Source: Corallococcus coralloides DSM 2259 (GTDB lineage Bacteria > Myxococcota > Myxococcia > Myxococcales > Myxococcaceae). From it: a stretch of DNA of 64,000 nucleotides. Location: NCBI RefSeq assembly GCF_000255295.1, contig NC_017030.1, positions 2,480,001 through 2,544,000 on the forward strand, read 5' to 3'. Every line of letters begins with the position of its first letter. Position 1 is the first letter of the stretch. A program made the position numbers and the translations under genes. Shown in pieces: positions 8,876-17,996 of this stretch. The notes below the pieces were generated by a model, which saw nothing but the letters and a program-made list of their open reading frames with translations, had not been told where the DNA came from and did not search any database.

Positions 8876-11800
8876 TCAGTCCCAGCCCCGCAGCTGGACG
8901 CGCACCCGCCGCAGCAGCAGGTCCCACTCCTGGCGCTTGAGCGTCGCCATCACGCGCCCGGCGACGATGGTGAGGCCGGTGAGGGTCATCACCAGGAAGC
9001 CGATGCGGTGGTCCCTGAGGCCCGCGTCGAGCAGGTTGGCCACCACGTCCAGGAGCAGGAACAGGGTCCCCAGCGCGAGGTAGGCGCGGATGCGCAGGGC
9101 CATGCCCACCGCCACGCCCAGAAGACAGACCGCGCCGAAGACAATCGCATACGTGCCATCCTCGGACTCGCCCAGGCTGGCTGTCAGCTTCGCCGCCGCG
9201 GGCACATACAGCAGCAGTCCGCCCAGGATGCGCACCGCGTTGCGCGCCGCGTGCGGGAGGCTGGACGTGAAGAGCTGTCCCATCATCAGGAGCAGCAGCC
9301 CGAGCGGCGCCAGGTACACCTCCAGCCCCTCCAGGCCGAACGCGAGCGCGGCGATGAGCAGCGCCAGGTTGCAGGCCGCCGCGGCGAACGCGCCGAACAT
9401 CCGGCTGCGCTCCACCGCGCCCAGCGCCGCGTACAGCAGGCCGGAGCCTCCCGCGAGCAGGGCGGCATCCCCCGTCGCATCGCCAGGGAGGATGAGCGCC
9501 ACCGCGATGGGCAGGAGCGCCGCGAACCGCCGCGTCGCCCGCTCCACCGGACGCACACCCGCCCTGCGCGCCAGCACCGTCACGCCGACGAGGACGAAGC
9601 CCAGCGACAGCGCGAAGAGGGCGTCATGCTCGGGGCGGAGGCCCTGCGCGTACAGCCCGCGCACCAGCGCGTAGACGCCCACGACCGCGAGTTGCACGAA
9701 GTAGACGTGGCGGCCCGTGTGTTCGCGCCACGCGGCATGCAGGGACACGCCCACGGCCAGCCCGATGGCCGCCAGCGCCACGGGCAGCACGTCCTCGGAG
9801 GCCTGGCCTCCCACGGCGACGGCCGCGAGCAGCGCCGCGCTCGCCACCAGCCACAGGTCGCGGCCCCAGCCCATGCCTCCCGCGACGTCGTTCCGGCGGC
9901 GGGACGTCATGCGGCGGGCGACGTGGAGGGCCAGCGCGCTCCCCGCGGCGGCCAGCGCCAGCTGTGCTCCGGACCGGGTGAAGAGGGGGAGATACGTGGG
10001 GTCCCACGGGGCCCGGGCCTGCGCGAGGAACGCCAGCCCCGTGGCCACGACCGCGCCTCCGGCGACCATCGTCCCGAGCCCCGCGATGAAGCCCGCGAGC
10101 GCCCCGCGCCACTGGAAGGCCGCCACGAGCAGCGCCGCCGAGAGGAGCCCCAGCGTCAGGGGGAAGGCGAAGGACATCAGCCATTCGCCCGTCAGTCCCG
10201 AGATCATCTCCATCACGAGGACGGGAACGGCCATCGTCGAGGACGAGTGCCCTTCGACGGCCAGCGCATACACCGTCGCCGCGATGAAGTAGGGCAGCAC
10301 CGCCAGGTGGGCACGCAGTCGCGTCCGGCCCTCGTCGTGGCCCCGCCGCTTCGCGAGCCAGGGAGCGACGACCACCACCCCGAGCCCCAGCAGCGCCAGC
10401 GTGGGCCCCGGCCACGGCTCGAGGTGCGGCATCAGGTGGGCCAGGGCATGGACGAGCAGCAGGAGCCCCAGGCCCACCACGCCGCGCCCACGTCCTCGCG
10501 CACCCCCCACGAACAGCACGGCACCGGTGGCGAGGACGAGGTCCGCCGCGAGCACTCCAGGTTGGAAGAAGGCCGCCACCGCCACGAGCACCACGGCGGT
10601 GAGCGTTTCCCGGCTCAGGGCATCGAGGAAGGGGCCCGGGCGGTTATCGGTGCCCAGGGACAACAGCCGCCGGAAGAACGCACGTCCCGCGTCCACGCGG
10701 GCCACCGCGACCGCGAACACCGCATAGACGAGCCCGGCGGCGGCGATGCCCGCGAACGCCTGCTGCCACAGGAGGAAGTGAGTGCTGTCCGGCGGCATCC
10801 ATGCGTCCGGGTGCAACCATCCCAGCGAAGGACTGATGAGGTGCTCCGCCGTGGCGCGGATCCACTGCCCGTCGGGAGGCCGCAGGGCCACCAGCGGACT
10901 CCCGAGCAGCGACTGCTGCGCGGCCCAGAGCGCGGCGCCGGGAAGCCCCAGCACGAGCCCCCAATGCGCCAGGAGCCGCGAGCGGAACGAGGCCGCGAGC
11001 AGGACCATCAGCAGCGCCGGCCCCAGCACCAGGAGCGGCGGCACCAGCCCCAGCGCGCGCGACGGACCGGGCAGGCCCACGGCGATGGCCGAGCGCAGGA
11101 GCAGCACGGCCAGCACGGCCACGCCCAGGTGCGGCACCAGGTGATACAGCGACCCGTGCTTGGGACGCTCCAGACGCTGGGCCACCCACGGCCCCACGCG
11201 CCGCAAGCCCAGCGCCAGGACCCACAGCGCGATGCCGATGAGCGGCACGCGCCAGGCGGACACGTCGGGAGGAAGCGGCCGGCCTGCGCGATTGACGGCC
11301 CCGGTGAGCGCGATGAACCCGCCGCTCAGGGCGAGCGTCACCACCGAACCCCGCATCTGGAACGCCACGAAGCCACGCGACACGAACGCCAGCAGCGCGC
11401 CCGCGGAGAGCAGCCCCCCCGCGAGCAGGGCCACCGGACGCTCAGCGCTGTCGGGCAGGGCGACCCAGTTGATGAGCGTGATGACCGCGAGCACCGCCTG
11501 CACGAGCGCCGCGCCCGCGAAGCCATCCGTGAAGAGCGGCCGTCCCCGAGCGCCGAACGGCATGGGGAAGACGTCGAGCAGCCGCCGGCCCTTCACCGTG
11601 TCGAGTCCCGGGCCGCGAAGCATCGCGAAGAGCGCGAAGCCGAAGGCCAGGCCCGCGGCCACGAGCGCGGCCCGAGCTGAAGTGAAGTCGGAGACCGTGC
11701 CCAGGCCCTGAGACACCGTGAGCGCGAACCCCATGGCCGCCAGGAAGCCCACGAGCCGGCTGCCATCGCGCCGGACGCGCAGCAGCAGCACCGCCGTGGC

Positions 11801-14110
11801 CACCGCCGTGGGCGCGCAGGCGAGCAGCGTCGAGAAGGGCTCATCGACCCCCGCGAGCACGTCCGGCAAGGCGGGCGCGACCCCCAGCGCACGAGCCACC
11901 CCGAGCGCGGCGATGGCCAGCGACAGGTCCTCCAGGGGGTGGAACGCGTCCCGCAGGCCCTGGCGCTCCAGCCACGCCGACTGCGCGAGCCCGCCCAGGC
12001 CATAGAGCACCGCCGCGAGCGCGAAGACGCCCAGGCCCGCCGCGCTGGACGCAAGCCACGGAGTCCCGTCCACGGCCGAGAGCGCCCCGAAGAGCAGCGC
12101 GACACCCCCCAGATAATGGAGGCCCCGCCACTTCCACCGCCCCGCGAAGTGGGCCGCGAACGCGATGACCGCACCCGTGTACGCCTGCGGCCAGGGCGCG
12201 TTCGTCCCCTGCGTCCACGCCAGCACGGAGAACGCGGGCATCGTCGCCAGCGAGACGACGACACTCCACGCGAGCATCCGGGGGCGCAGGACGCCGGAGA
12301 ACGTCACGCGCGCCAGGAGCATCAGCCCGGAGGCCACCGCCGCGACACCGAAGCACCACCACGCCGGATCGTCCGGTGCCTGCACGCGCGCGACCAGCGC
12401 CCCCGCGAGCAGCGAGGCCATGACGGCCGGATGCACCAGGGCCCGCCGGCGGAACTCCAACAGGAAGAAGACGAGCGCGGCCAGCACGGGCGCGCAGATG
12501 GATGCCGTATCCACCCAGGCGTCCTCACCCGGGAAGACCGAGAAGGCGCCGAGCGCCCCCGCGAGCGCGCCACTGGCCACCACCGCGTGCGCCAGCGTCT
12601 CGAACACCGGGGCCGCGCGGGGATGCGCCGCCCGGACGGCGTCCGAGGACGCCCCCACCGCCACCACCGCGCCCAGCGCCACCGCCCACAGCACGAGCCC
12701 CGCGAACAGGGGCGCCCCGGGCTCCAGCGCATCGAACCCGGAGGGGCCGCTCGCCACGCAGAAGACCACCAGCCAGAGCGCGCCGTAGAGCGCGGCGCCC
12801 ACCCCGGCGAACGAAGCCGCCCCCGCCCGCCACGGCGATGCCTCGACCGCACCGGCCGCCGCTGCCCGCGACCGCGATGCTTCGGGCGCCCCCTCGCCCG
12901 CATCCGCCGCCCGCGCCCGCCACAAGGACGCGCCGAGCGCCACCACGCCCGCGAACGCGCACAGCGCACGCAGCCAGGGCGCGTCGTCCCAACCCATCAA
13001 CGGGAGCCCCGCCAGGAGCGAGGGGAACAGCGCCACCGCGAAGGTCGTGGCGGAAGCCCCGGGCCACAGCCGTCCGGCGGCTCGCAGTGGCAACAGCGCG
13101 ACGGCGGCGACGCCAAGCGCGGTGGGAACGCCGACCATGGGCGTCAGGGCCACCAGGGCCGATAGCGCGATGAACACCACCGGCAGCAGGCCAAGCCCGA
13201 TGCCCGCGAGCACGCGCCCCGCCGACCGCGAGCGCCGCGCCAGGAACGTCCCCAGCCCGATGAAGGCCGCGTGGTAGCCCAGGAGCGCGCCCGTCACGAT
13301 GAGCTGCCGGGGCACTCCACCCAGCGCCCGCCACGCCTCGCGGACGCCCATGAGCGAGCCGCCCAGCACGAGCACCGCGCCGAGGAACCACCAGATGTAC
13401 TCGTTGAAGCGAGGGGGGTTGTCGCCCTCGTCCAGCGCGATGACCGCCTCCAGCCCACTGCCTCCCAGCGAGTCCAGATGCCCCCGGCCGAACAACGCCT
13501 GCCCCGACCCCAGCGCCGAACCCAGGTCCTCCTCGCTGGAGGACTCGCCCTCATCCGGCGCCACCACCACCCGCCGCCGTGCCGCCTGTTGTTCCCGCTT
13601 CGCCCGGGCTGACCCGTCACCCAGGTCCTCCGCGCGGGAGGACGCTCCGACGTCCAGCGACGACACCCGCCGTGCCGCCTGTTCCCGCTCCGCCCGCGCC
13701 GTCTCATCCAGCGAGCTCGCAATCGAGGCCAGCCACCCCGGACGCCACCCGCCCGCGCGCCGCAGCGAATGGGCCACCTCATCCGCCCAGGCCTCCACGC
13801 GCGCCGCGGAGTCGAGCGCCGGTTCCACCGGAACCGGAACCTCCACGGCCTCGGGCGCGGGCACCTCCAAAATGCTCGCGACCCCATCAGGAGGCGCCGC
13901 GAGCGACGCCTCCAGCCGGTCCGCCGTGGCCGCGTCCAGCACCCCATCGAAGCGCCAGTGCTCGATGCGCCGTCGCATCCGCGCCAGCACGAAGTCATCC
14001 AGGTGCCGCCCGGCGGCGGGCACGAGGGCGGCACCGCACTCCGGGCACAGGGGCCCGGAGTCCAGCGCACGCGGTTCCGTACAGGCAGGACAGAGCATGT
14101 GCGTCAGCAT
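8876..14110 (-). CDS. Giant polytopic membrane protein with N-terminal zinc ribbon
   Basis: 1744 residues. The N-terminus has a zinc ribbon C7-x2-C10-x11-C22-x2-C25 (CPAC...CPEC), then about 200 residues of acidic/Arg-rich cytoplasmic sequence, then from about residue 225 a nearly continuous series of hydrophobic helices, several dozen by eye, reaching to the C-terminus, which ends in a short basic tail (KRQEWDLLLRRVRVQLRGWD). The layout is like the DUF2157/DUF2339 type of oversized membrane proteins, but I cannot place it in a named family. ATG at 14110 or 14098 could both be the start; the zinc ribbon is intact in either. No catalytic residues are evident. A possible role in the envelope is inference. 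Confidence 0.75.
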   Translation of the reverse strand: MLTHMLCPACTEPRALDSGPLCPECGAALVPAAGRHLDDFVLARMRRRIEHWRFDGVLDAATADRLEASLAAPPDGVASILEVPAPEAVEVPVPVEPALDSAARVEAWADEVAHSLRRAGGWRPGWLASIASSLDETARAEREQAARRVSSLDVGASSRAEDLGDGSARAKREQQAARRRVVVAPDEGESSSEEDLGSALGSGQALFGRGHLDSLGGSGLEAVIALDEGDNPPRFNEYIWWFLGAVLVLGGSLMGVREAWRALGGVPRQLIVTGALLGYHAAFIGLGTFLARRSRSAGRVLAGIGLGLLPVVFIALSALVALTPMVGVPTALGVAAVALLPLRAAGRLWPGASATTFAVALFPSLLAGLPLMGWDDAPWLRALCAFAGVVALGASLWRARAADAGEGAPEASRSRAAAAGAVEASPWRAGAASFAGVGAALYGALWLVVFCVASGPSGFDALEPGAPLFAGLVLWAVALGAVVAVGASSDAVRAAHPRAAPVFETLAHAVVASGALAGALGAFSVFPGEDAWVDTASICAPVLAALVFFLLEFRRRALVHPAVMASLLAGALVARVQAPDDPAWWCFGVAAVASGLMLLARVTFSGVLRPRMLAWSVVVSLATMPAFSVLAWTQGTNAPWPQAYTGAVIAFAAHFAGRWKWRGLHYLGGVALLFGALSAVDGTPWLASSAAGLGVFALAAVLYGLGGLAQSAWLERQGLRDAFHPLEDLSLAIAALGVARALGVAPALPDVLAGVDEPFSTLLACAPTAVATAVLLLRVRRDGSRLVGFLAAMGFALTVSQGLGTVSDFTSARAALVAAGLAFGFALFAMLRGPGLDTVKGRRLLDVFPMPFGARGRPLFTDGFAGAALVQAVLAVITLINWVALPDSAERPVALLAGGLLSAGALLAFVSRGFVAFQMRGSVVTLALSGGFIALTGAVNRAGRPLPPDVSAWRVPLIGIALWVLALGLRRVGPWVAQRLERPKHGSLYHLVPHLGVAVLAVLLLRSAIAVGLPGPSRALGLVPPLLVLGPALLMVLLAASFRSRLLAHWGLVLGLPGAALWAAQQSLLGSPLVALRPPDGQWIRATAEHLISPSLGWLHPDAWMPPDSTHFLLWQQAFAGIAAAGLVYAVFAVAVARVDAGRAFFRRLLSLGTDNRPGPFLDALSRETLTAVVLVAVAAFFQPGVLAADLVLATGAVLFVGGARGRGRGVVGLGLLLLVHALAHLMPHLEPWPGPTLALLGLGVVVVAPWLAKRRGHDEGRTRLRAHLAVLPYFIAATVYALAVEGHSSSTMAVPVLVMEMISGLTGEWLMSFAFPLTLGLLSAALLVAAFQWRGALAGFIAGLGTMVAGGAVVATGLAFLAQARAPWDPTYLPLFTRSGAQLALAAAGSALALHVARRMTSRRRNDVAGGMGWGRDLWLVASAALLAAVAVGGQASEDVLPVALAAIGLAVGVSLHAAWREHTGRHVYFVQLAVVGVYALVRGLYAQGLRPEHDALFALSLGFVLVGVTVLARRAGVRPVERATRRFAALLPIAVALILPGDATGDAALLAGGSGLLYAALGAVERSRMFGAFAAAACNLALLIAALAFGLEGLEVYLAPLGLLLLMMGQLFTSSLPHAARNAVRILGGLLLYVPAAAKLTASLGESEDGTYAIVFGAVCLLGVAVGMALRIRAYLALGTLFLLLDVVANLLDAGLRDHRIGFLVMTLTGLTIVAGRVMATLKRQEWDLLLRRVRVQLRGWD

Positions 14111-14208
14111 ACCGGGTCGCTCACACCCTGAGTGTCGTCCCTGGAGACACTGTCACTTCAGGGAGCCCGGCCATGGCCTCCACGGCCGGGCTCCCCACCA
14201 CGCCGGGA

Positions 14209-15402
14209 CTACAGACCGTCGTGGTAGCACCAGCCGGTGGTGCGGTCGTAGCCGCCACCGGACAGCGGGTAGTTGATGAAGCCCAGCTCCTCGCCCGGAC
14301 CGCACTCCGACCGGGCGCGGGTGTAGGGCTGGCACTTCGTCTGGCCGTTCAGGCTGACGCACGCGCCGCGCGCCCCTTCCGTGCCGCAGAACTCGGCGTA
14401 GGTCTTGGTGCACGTCTCACCAATCAGGGCGGGATCGAAGTCGAAGCCGAGCGGCTCCAGGACCGCCTGCTCGATGCACGTGCCGTAGACGCCGCAGATG
14501 GTGCCCGTGGGGCAGCCGGGAACCGCCGCCATCGGGTCGCACGTCTTCAGGCACTGCCGGTCATCCGTGAACAGGTCCGAGCACGCGAAGCCCTCCGCGC
14601 AGTCCGTCGTCGCCGGGTGGTTGGCATCCGCCGCGGGCGTGCGGGTGCAGGCCGCGCCCTGCGTGCCCGTGCCCTGCGACTTCTCCAGCGTGCCGTCATC
14701 CGCGAAGTAGTTGTCCGCCACGCAGGTGTGCCCCGGCACGTTCGCCGTCCACGAGCCCTCGCGCGGGTCGCAGCCCATGGGACGCACGGTGTTCCAGGTC
14801 GCGTAGCGGATCCACTTGCACTCGCCACCCGGGACCACCGCGCTGCCCTTGTAGGGCGCGCTGAGCGGCGCCGCGTTCACCGACTCGCGCAGCGTCACGT
14901 TGAAGAGCACGCCCACCGACTGCTGCGGCGACACCTTGAGCGCCAGCAGCAGGGCGCCGGTGTCCGCGACGAACAGCTTCTGGCCCGCCGTGCCCGCGTC
15001 CTGGTAGCCGTAGACGCACTGCTCGCAGGTGAAGGTGTTGGCGCCGCCGGCCGCCAGGTCATGCACGCCCGTCGCCGTGTTCACGTCCAGCCGGACGAAC
15101 GCGGTGTCCTTCAGCGCCGGGTCTCCCAGGCCGTTGAACGTGCCCTGATAGGTCGGCTGACCGCCGTACATCACCGGCGTCAGCTGGACGCCGTTCGACA
15201 GCGCGCCCATGGTGATCTCGGTACACCCCGCGGGTGGGGTGAGCTCATGCGCCTGCTGCTCCAGGACCTTCGCCTGCTCTTCCTGGTCGGGGGCCTGCTC
15301 CTGCGGCTGGGGCTCCACGGCACAGCCCGTCAGCGCCAGCAGGGAAAGCACGGCACTCCAACGCCACGCACGAAACCCGAGGCTTCGAGTCGTCATTGTC
15401 AT
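14209..15402 (-). CDS. Cys-rich secreted lipoprotein
   Basis: 397 residues. The signal peptide ends in the lipobox LTGC (Cys27). The C-terminal half is rich in Cys in short EGF/Dickkopf-like spacings (CAEGFACSDL, CLKTCDPM, CPTGTICGVYGTC), suggesting disulfide-bonded modules on the cell surface. The middle contains a beta-rich domain (GGECKWIRYATWNTVRPMGCDPREGSW). ATG at 15402 is preceded by AAGAGA. A sigma-70-like promoter (15473-15502) and two small hairpins lie in its leader. Function unknown; similar Cys-rich lipoproteins are frequent in myxobacteria. Confidence 0.75.
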   Translation of the reverse strand: MTMTTRSLGFRAWRWSAVLSLLALTGCAVEPQPQEQAPDQEEQAKVLEQQAHELTPPAGCTEITMGALSNGVQLTPVMYGGQPTYQGTFNGLGDPALKDTAFVRLDVNTATGVHDLAAGGANTFTCEQCVYGYQDAGTAGQKLFVADTGALLLALKVSPQQSVGVLFNVTLRESVNAAPLSAPYKGSAVVPGGECKWIRYATWNTVRPMGCDPREGSWTANVPGHTCVADNYFADDGTLEKSQGTGTQGAACTRTPAADANHPATTDCAEGFACSDLFTDDRQCLKTCDPMAAVPGCPTGTICGVYGTCIEQAVLEPLGFDFDPALIGETCTKTYAEFCGTEGARGACVSLNGQTKCQPYTRARSECGPGEELGFINYPLSGGGYDRTTGWCYHDGL

Positions 15403-15472
15403 TCTCTTGGATTGTGGTTTCAGGCTGTCAGGGGGGGGACGACAGCCGATCCGGGGAACCCGGATGAGGTAT

Positions 15473-15502
15473 TGATTACGCGAAGATGTCTTGAATTGAC
15501 AA
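15473..15502 (-). promoter_or_regulatory. Sigma-70-like promoter for the Cys-rich lipoprotein
   Basis: On the minus strand TTGTCA and TAATCA are separated by 18 bp inside an AT-rich island (15403-15563) unlike the surrounding DNA. The -10 lies about 70 bp before the ATG at 15402. Two hairpins (ATCCGGG/CCCGGAT and GGCTGTC/GACAGCC) follow in the predicted leader. Assigned on consensus match and position only. Confidence 0.45.
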
Positions 15503-15563
15503 TCTCATTCGACATTGCGACGGGATTGTTATTGCCACCGCATCCATTGCGTTCGGGATGGAT

Positions 15564-16100
15564 TCAGAACGGAGGGCCGTGGGTGGTGATGCGCAGTTGC
15601 TGCTGGTTGATGGCCACCGCCAGCTTCGTGAGCAGCTCACGCAGCTGCGGTTGGGTCAGCTTCTCGCGCAGGGCCCTGAGCTCACCGCGCTCCTGGTCGC
15701 CCCAATGCCTTGAGGCGATGCCGTCCTCCAGGACTCGGCGGGCCTTCGCATAGGCCTCCAGGTTTCCGGAGGGGATGGGCGGCGCGGGCTCTGGCCTGTC
15801 CGGCGGGGACTCCGCCCGGGCCTCGGCCGTGACGGTCTGGAATTCCTCCCGCACCATCCGGCGCAGGTCCTCCTGGAGTGCCCTGGCGTCCAGCCCGGCC
15901 ACGGCCACCGGCGCCGGGCGGGAGGGGCCCTCCAGGCCTTGTCTCAATGCGCGCAGCTCCCGCTCTACTCCCTCCAACCGTCGAGGGAGCTCCGCGTCCG
16001 TGGCGACCGCCGTGGGCCCGGTCCAACGGGCCATGCCGAAGCCGGCGCCCGCGGACGCCACGAGCGCCGCCAGGTACAAACCCCTGGATGCCATCGTCAT
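15564..16100 (-). CDS. Membrane-anchored coiled-coil hypothetical protein
   Basis: 178 residues. One N-terminal hydrophobic segment (residues 7-25) works as a signal anchor, followed by an Arg/Glu/Leu heptad-rich helix (ELPRRLEGVERELRALRQGLEG), a Pro-rich linker, and a C-terminal helical domain (ARRVLEDGIASRHWGDQERGELRALREKLTQPQLRELLTKLAVAINQQQL). It is probably a periplasmic protein. Only 18 bp separate it from the preceding small secreted-protein gene (16119-16505), so the two are probably cotranscribed. No known family recognised. Confidence 0.65.
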   Translation of the reverse strand: MTMASRGLYLAALVASAGAGFGMARWTGPTAVATDAELPRRLEGVERELRALRQGLEGPSRPAPVAVAGLDARALQEDLRRMVREEFQTVTAEARAESPPDRPEPAPPIPSGNLEAYAKARRVLEDGIASRHWGDQERGELRALREKLTQPQLRELLTKLAVAINQQQLRITTHGPPF

Positions 16101-16118
16101 GGTCCGTTCTCCCAGGGG

Positions 16119-16505
16119 CTACTTGGGTTCCAGGTAGGAGGCTTTGCGCATCTCGATGTCGGTACAGGTGCCCGCGCCGTCGTGGTACACCTTGATGTAT
16201 GAGTCCGACGCAGCGGCCTTGAGGACCTCGATCATGTTCGGGTCGAAGGTCGAGCAGGCCGCCATCGTCCCGCTGGCGTCAAAAGCAAAGATGAAGCCGT
16301 AGAGGTAGCTGCTGCCGCCATAGAAGCCGATGTCGAGCGATTGGATGGGGTCCGAGCTGTTGCGGGCGCTCCCGAGGCTTCCCTCAAGGGTCTTGTTCGT
16401 CGTGTTGATGACGACGGGGTTCGTGCCCTGAGCCCCGGCCCACGCGGTGCTGCTTCCCGCGAGCATGGTCAGACCCAGTGCAATGGCAGCCTTCTTCTTG
16501 AACAT
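16119..16505 (-). CDS. Small secreted hypothetical protein
   Basis: 128 residues from ATG at 16505, which has GGAG upstream; the longer frame upstream lacks a signal peptide. The first 23 residues are a signal peptide (MFKKKAAIALGLTMLAGSSTAWA). The mature part is small, Ser/Asn-rich and contains two Cys (AACSTF and GTCTDI) that could pair. The fold appears beta-rich (SSYLYGFIFAFDASGTM). No family recognised. It leads the small two-gene run that continues with 15564-16100. Confidence 0.65.
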   Translation of the reverse strand: MFKKKAAIALGLTMLAGSSTAWAGAQGTNPVVINTTNKTLEGSLGSARNSSDPIQSLDIGFYGGSSYLYGFIFAFDASGTMAACSTFDPNMIEVLKAAASDSYIKVYHDGAGTCTDIEMRKASYLEPK

Positions 16506-16652
16506 GAGGTGTCTCCAGGGAGGTTGTGACAGGCCATGAGGCGCGGCGACGCCGCGCACCGGCCGGTGCTCACATTCCCTTAGCAATGGGCTCTGACATT
16601 GCCGCGTCCTGTATGGCAATCCCAGGACATGAGAAGCTGAGATGCGTGCGAC

Positions 16653-17633
16653 TTATTGCTTCTTGTTTCGTTCCCTCAAGGCCTTGCACGGATCGTCCTC
16701 CGGCATGGCCGGCGTGAACCAGACGTAGTCGTAGGGCAGGGCGGTGGCGCCCACGACAGCCGCGTAGTCCTGGGGGTTCAGCGCCTCCGGTGACACCTCC
16801 AGCAATGCCACGCTCAAGACGGTGACGTCCTTCACGCGGCGCTCCAGGTGCGCGGGGACGCCCCGGTCCTTGCGGACGTGGCCGTTGCCGGTGATGAGGA
16901 CCGCGCCGTCCGCGGGCACGGTCTCCAGCAGCCGGTCCGCCATCATCGCGTCGCGCGCCCGCTGCGCCAGCGCCATGGGCTCCAGCATCTCCTGAGGAAG
17001 CTGCCCGCAGTGCGAGCGGTCCAGCTCCTCACGGACCGCCTTCGCCTCCGCTTCGGGCACGGGCGCCTCCAGTCCCAGGCGCGAGCGCAGGTCGGAAGGC
17101 AGCGCCTCCGGCCCCTTCATCACCAGCTCCCGCACCTGCGCGCGGGGCAGGTTGGCGGCGACGATGGGCAGGCGCGCCTGGAGGCCCGCGGTGAACACGG
17201 GCTCATAGAGGCTGAACGCGGGCCAGCCGCTGTTCGCCCAGTCCACCGCCTTCGCCAGTGCTTCCGCGTCCTCCGGATGGGCCTTCAGCGCAGCGTCCAA
17301 GGCGGGCTGCTGCGTGACATCCAGCATCTCGAAGGCGAGCGCGGGACGCTGACCGGAGGCCGTCCTCGCGCGCACCAGCTCCGCCTGGAGCCGATGGTGA
17401 TCCGGGTGGTCGTGCCGCTCGCCCAGGAGCACGAAGCGCGCGGGCACCACGGCCGCGCGCAGGGCGCTCTCGTCCACGAAGCGGCCTCCCGCCACGTCCC
17501 AGATGCGTCCCACCAGCGGGTGGTCCCGGTGCAGCGTCGTGGCCCACTCCCGCGCGGGAGGAGGCGAGGGCTGCTGCTTGCTGGCGCAGCCGAGGGACAG
17601 CGCGAGGACGAGGGCGGTGGTGGTTCGCTTCAT
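16653..17633 (-). CDS. ChaN-family (haem-binding uptake) lipoprotein
   Basis: 326 residues. Lipoprotein signal with lipobox SLGC (Cys16). The remainder matches the ChaN/'Cofac_haem_bdg' fold: a TIKI/EreA-like start FVLLGERHDHPDHHRLQAEL, then RPALAFEMLDVTQQPALDAAL, and GAVLITGNGHVRKDRGVPAHL near the C-terminus. Family members bind haem or share a fold with erythromycin-esterase-type hydrolases; GERHDHPDHH and TGNGHVR carry the conserved polar residues. It is presumably anchored at the outer membrane. No iron-uptake genes lie next to it, so a haem role is an inference from the family only. Confidence 0.8.
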   Translation of the reverse strand: MKRTTTALVLALSLGCASKQQPSPPPAREWATTLHRDHPLVGRIWDVAGGRFVDESALRAAVVPARFVLLGERHDHPDHHRLQAELVRARTASGQRPALAFEMLDVTQQPALDAALKAHPEDAEALAKAVDWANSGWPAFSLYEPVFTAGLQARLPIVAANLPRAQVRELVMKGPEALPSDLRSRLGLEAPVPEAEAKAVREELDRSHCGQLPQEMLEPMALAQRARDAMMADRLLETVPADGAVLITGNGHVRKDRGVPAHLERRVKDVTVLSVALLEVSPEALNPQDYAAVVGATALPYDYVWFTPAMPEDDPCKALRERNKKQ

Positions 17634-17996
17634 CCCGTCATCTCACCCAGAGCGCGCGGGGATTGCCCGGCTGAAAGCGGCGGAGCCCTCGCTCCCGGAC
17701 ATTGCGTCCGGGGAGGACAACCGGCGGTGGCCCGCCTGCCCCCATGGGGAAGCAGTGGGCAGGTTCACGACTCCTCCGCTGAGAAACCCTGCTCGGTAGG
17801 CGACGGAAAAGGCCGTACGGGTGGAATCCGGCGTTGAAGTGGGGAGAGCAGCTGGCTACGTCCACACCTGGTCACCTCGTCCACGCGTCCCGCACCCCTT
17901 GAGTCTCCCCTGAGCCGTCCGACGAACGTACAGAACGCGCCGCAGCCGGCGGAAGCCACGGGGGCCGCGCCGCGTCCGGAGGGATGGCTGGAGTCG
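17634..17996. other. Intergenic region upstream of the hybrid kinase
   Basis: 363 bp between divergent genes. It holds a 7-bp hairpin (CCCGGAC/GTCCGGG, 17694-17712). The kinase frame is open back to 17838 but contains no ATG, GTG or TTG before 17997. I see no clear -35/-10 pair, riboswitch or RNA gene. Confidence 0.4.

Noticed and set aside
8819..11680. 953-codon plus-strand open frame opposite the giant membrane protein
   Set aside because: Its product is His/Gln/Arg/Glu-rich without domains. It is the antisense shadow of a long hydrophobic gene in high-GC DNA.
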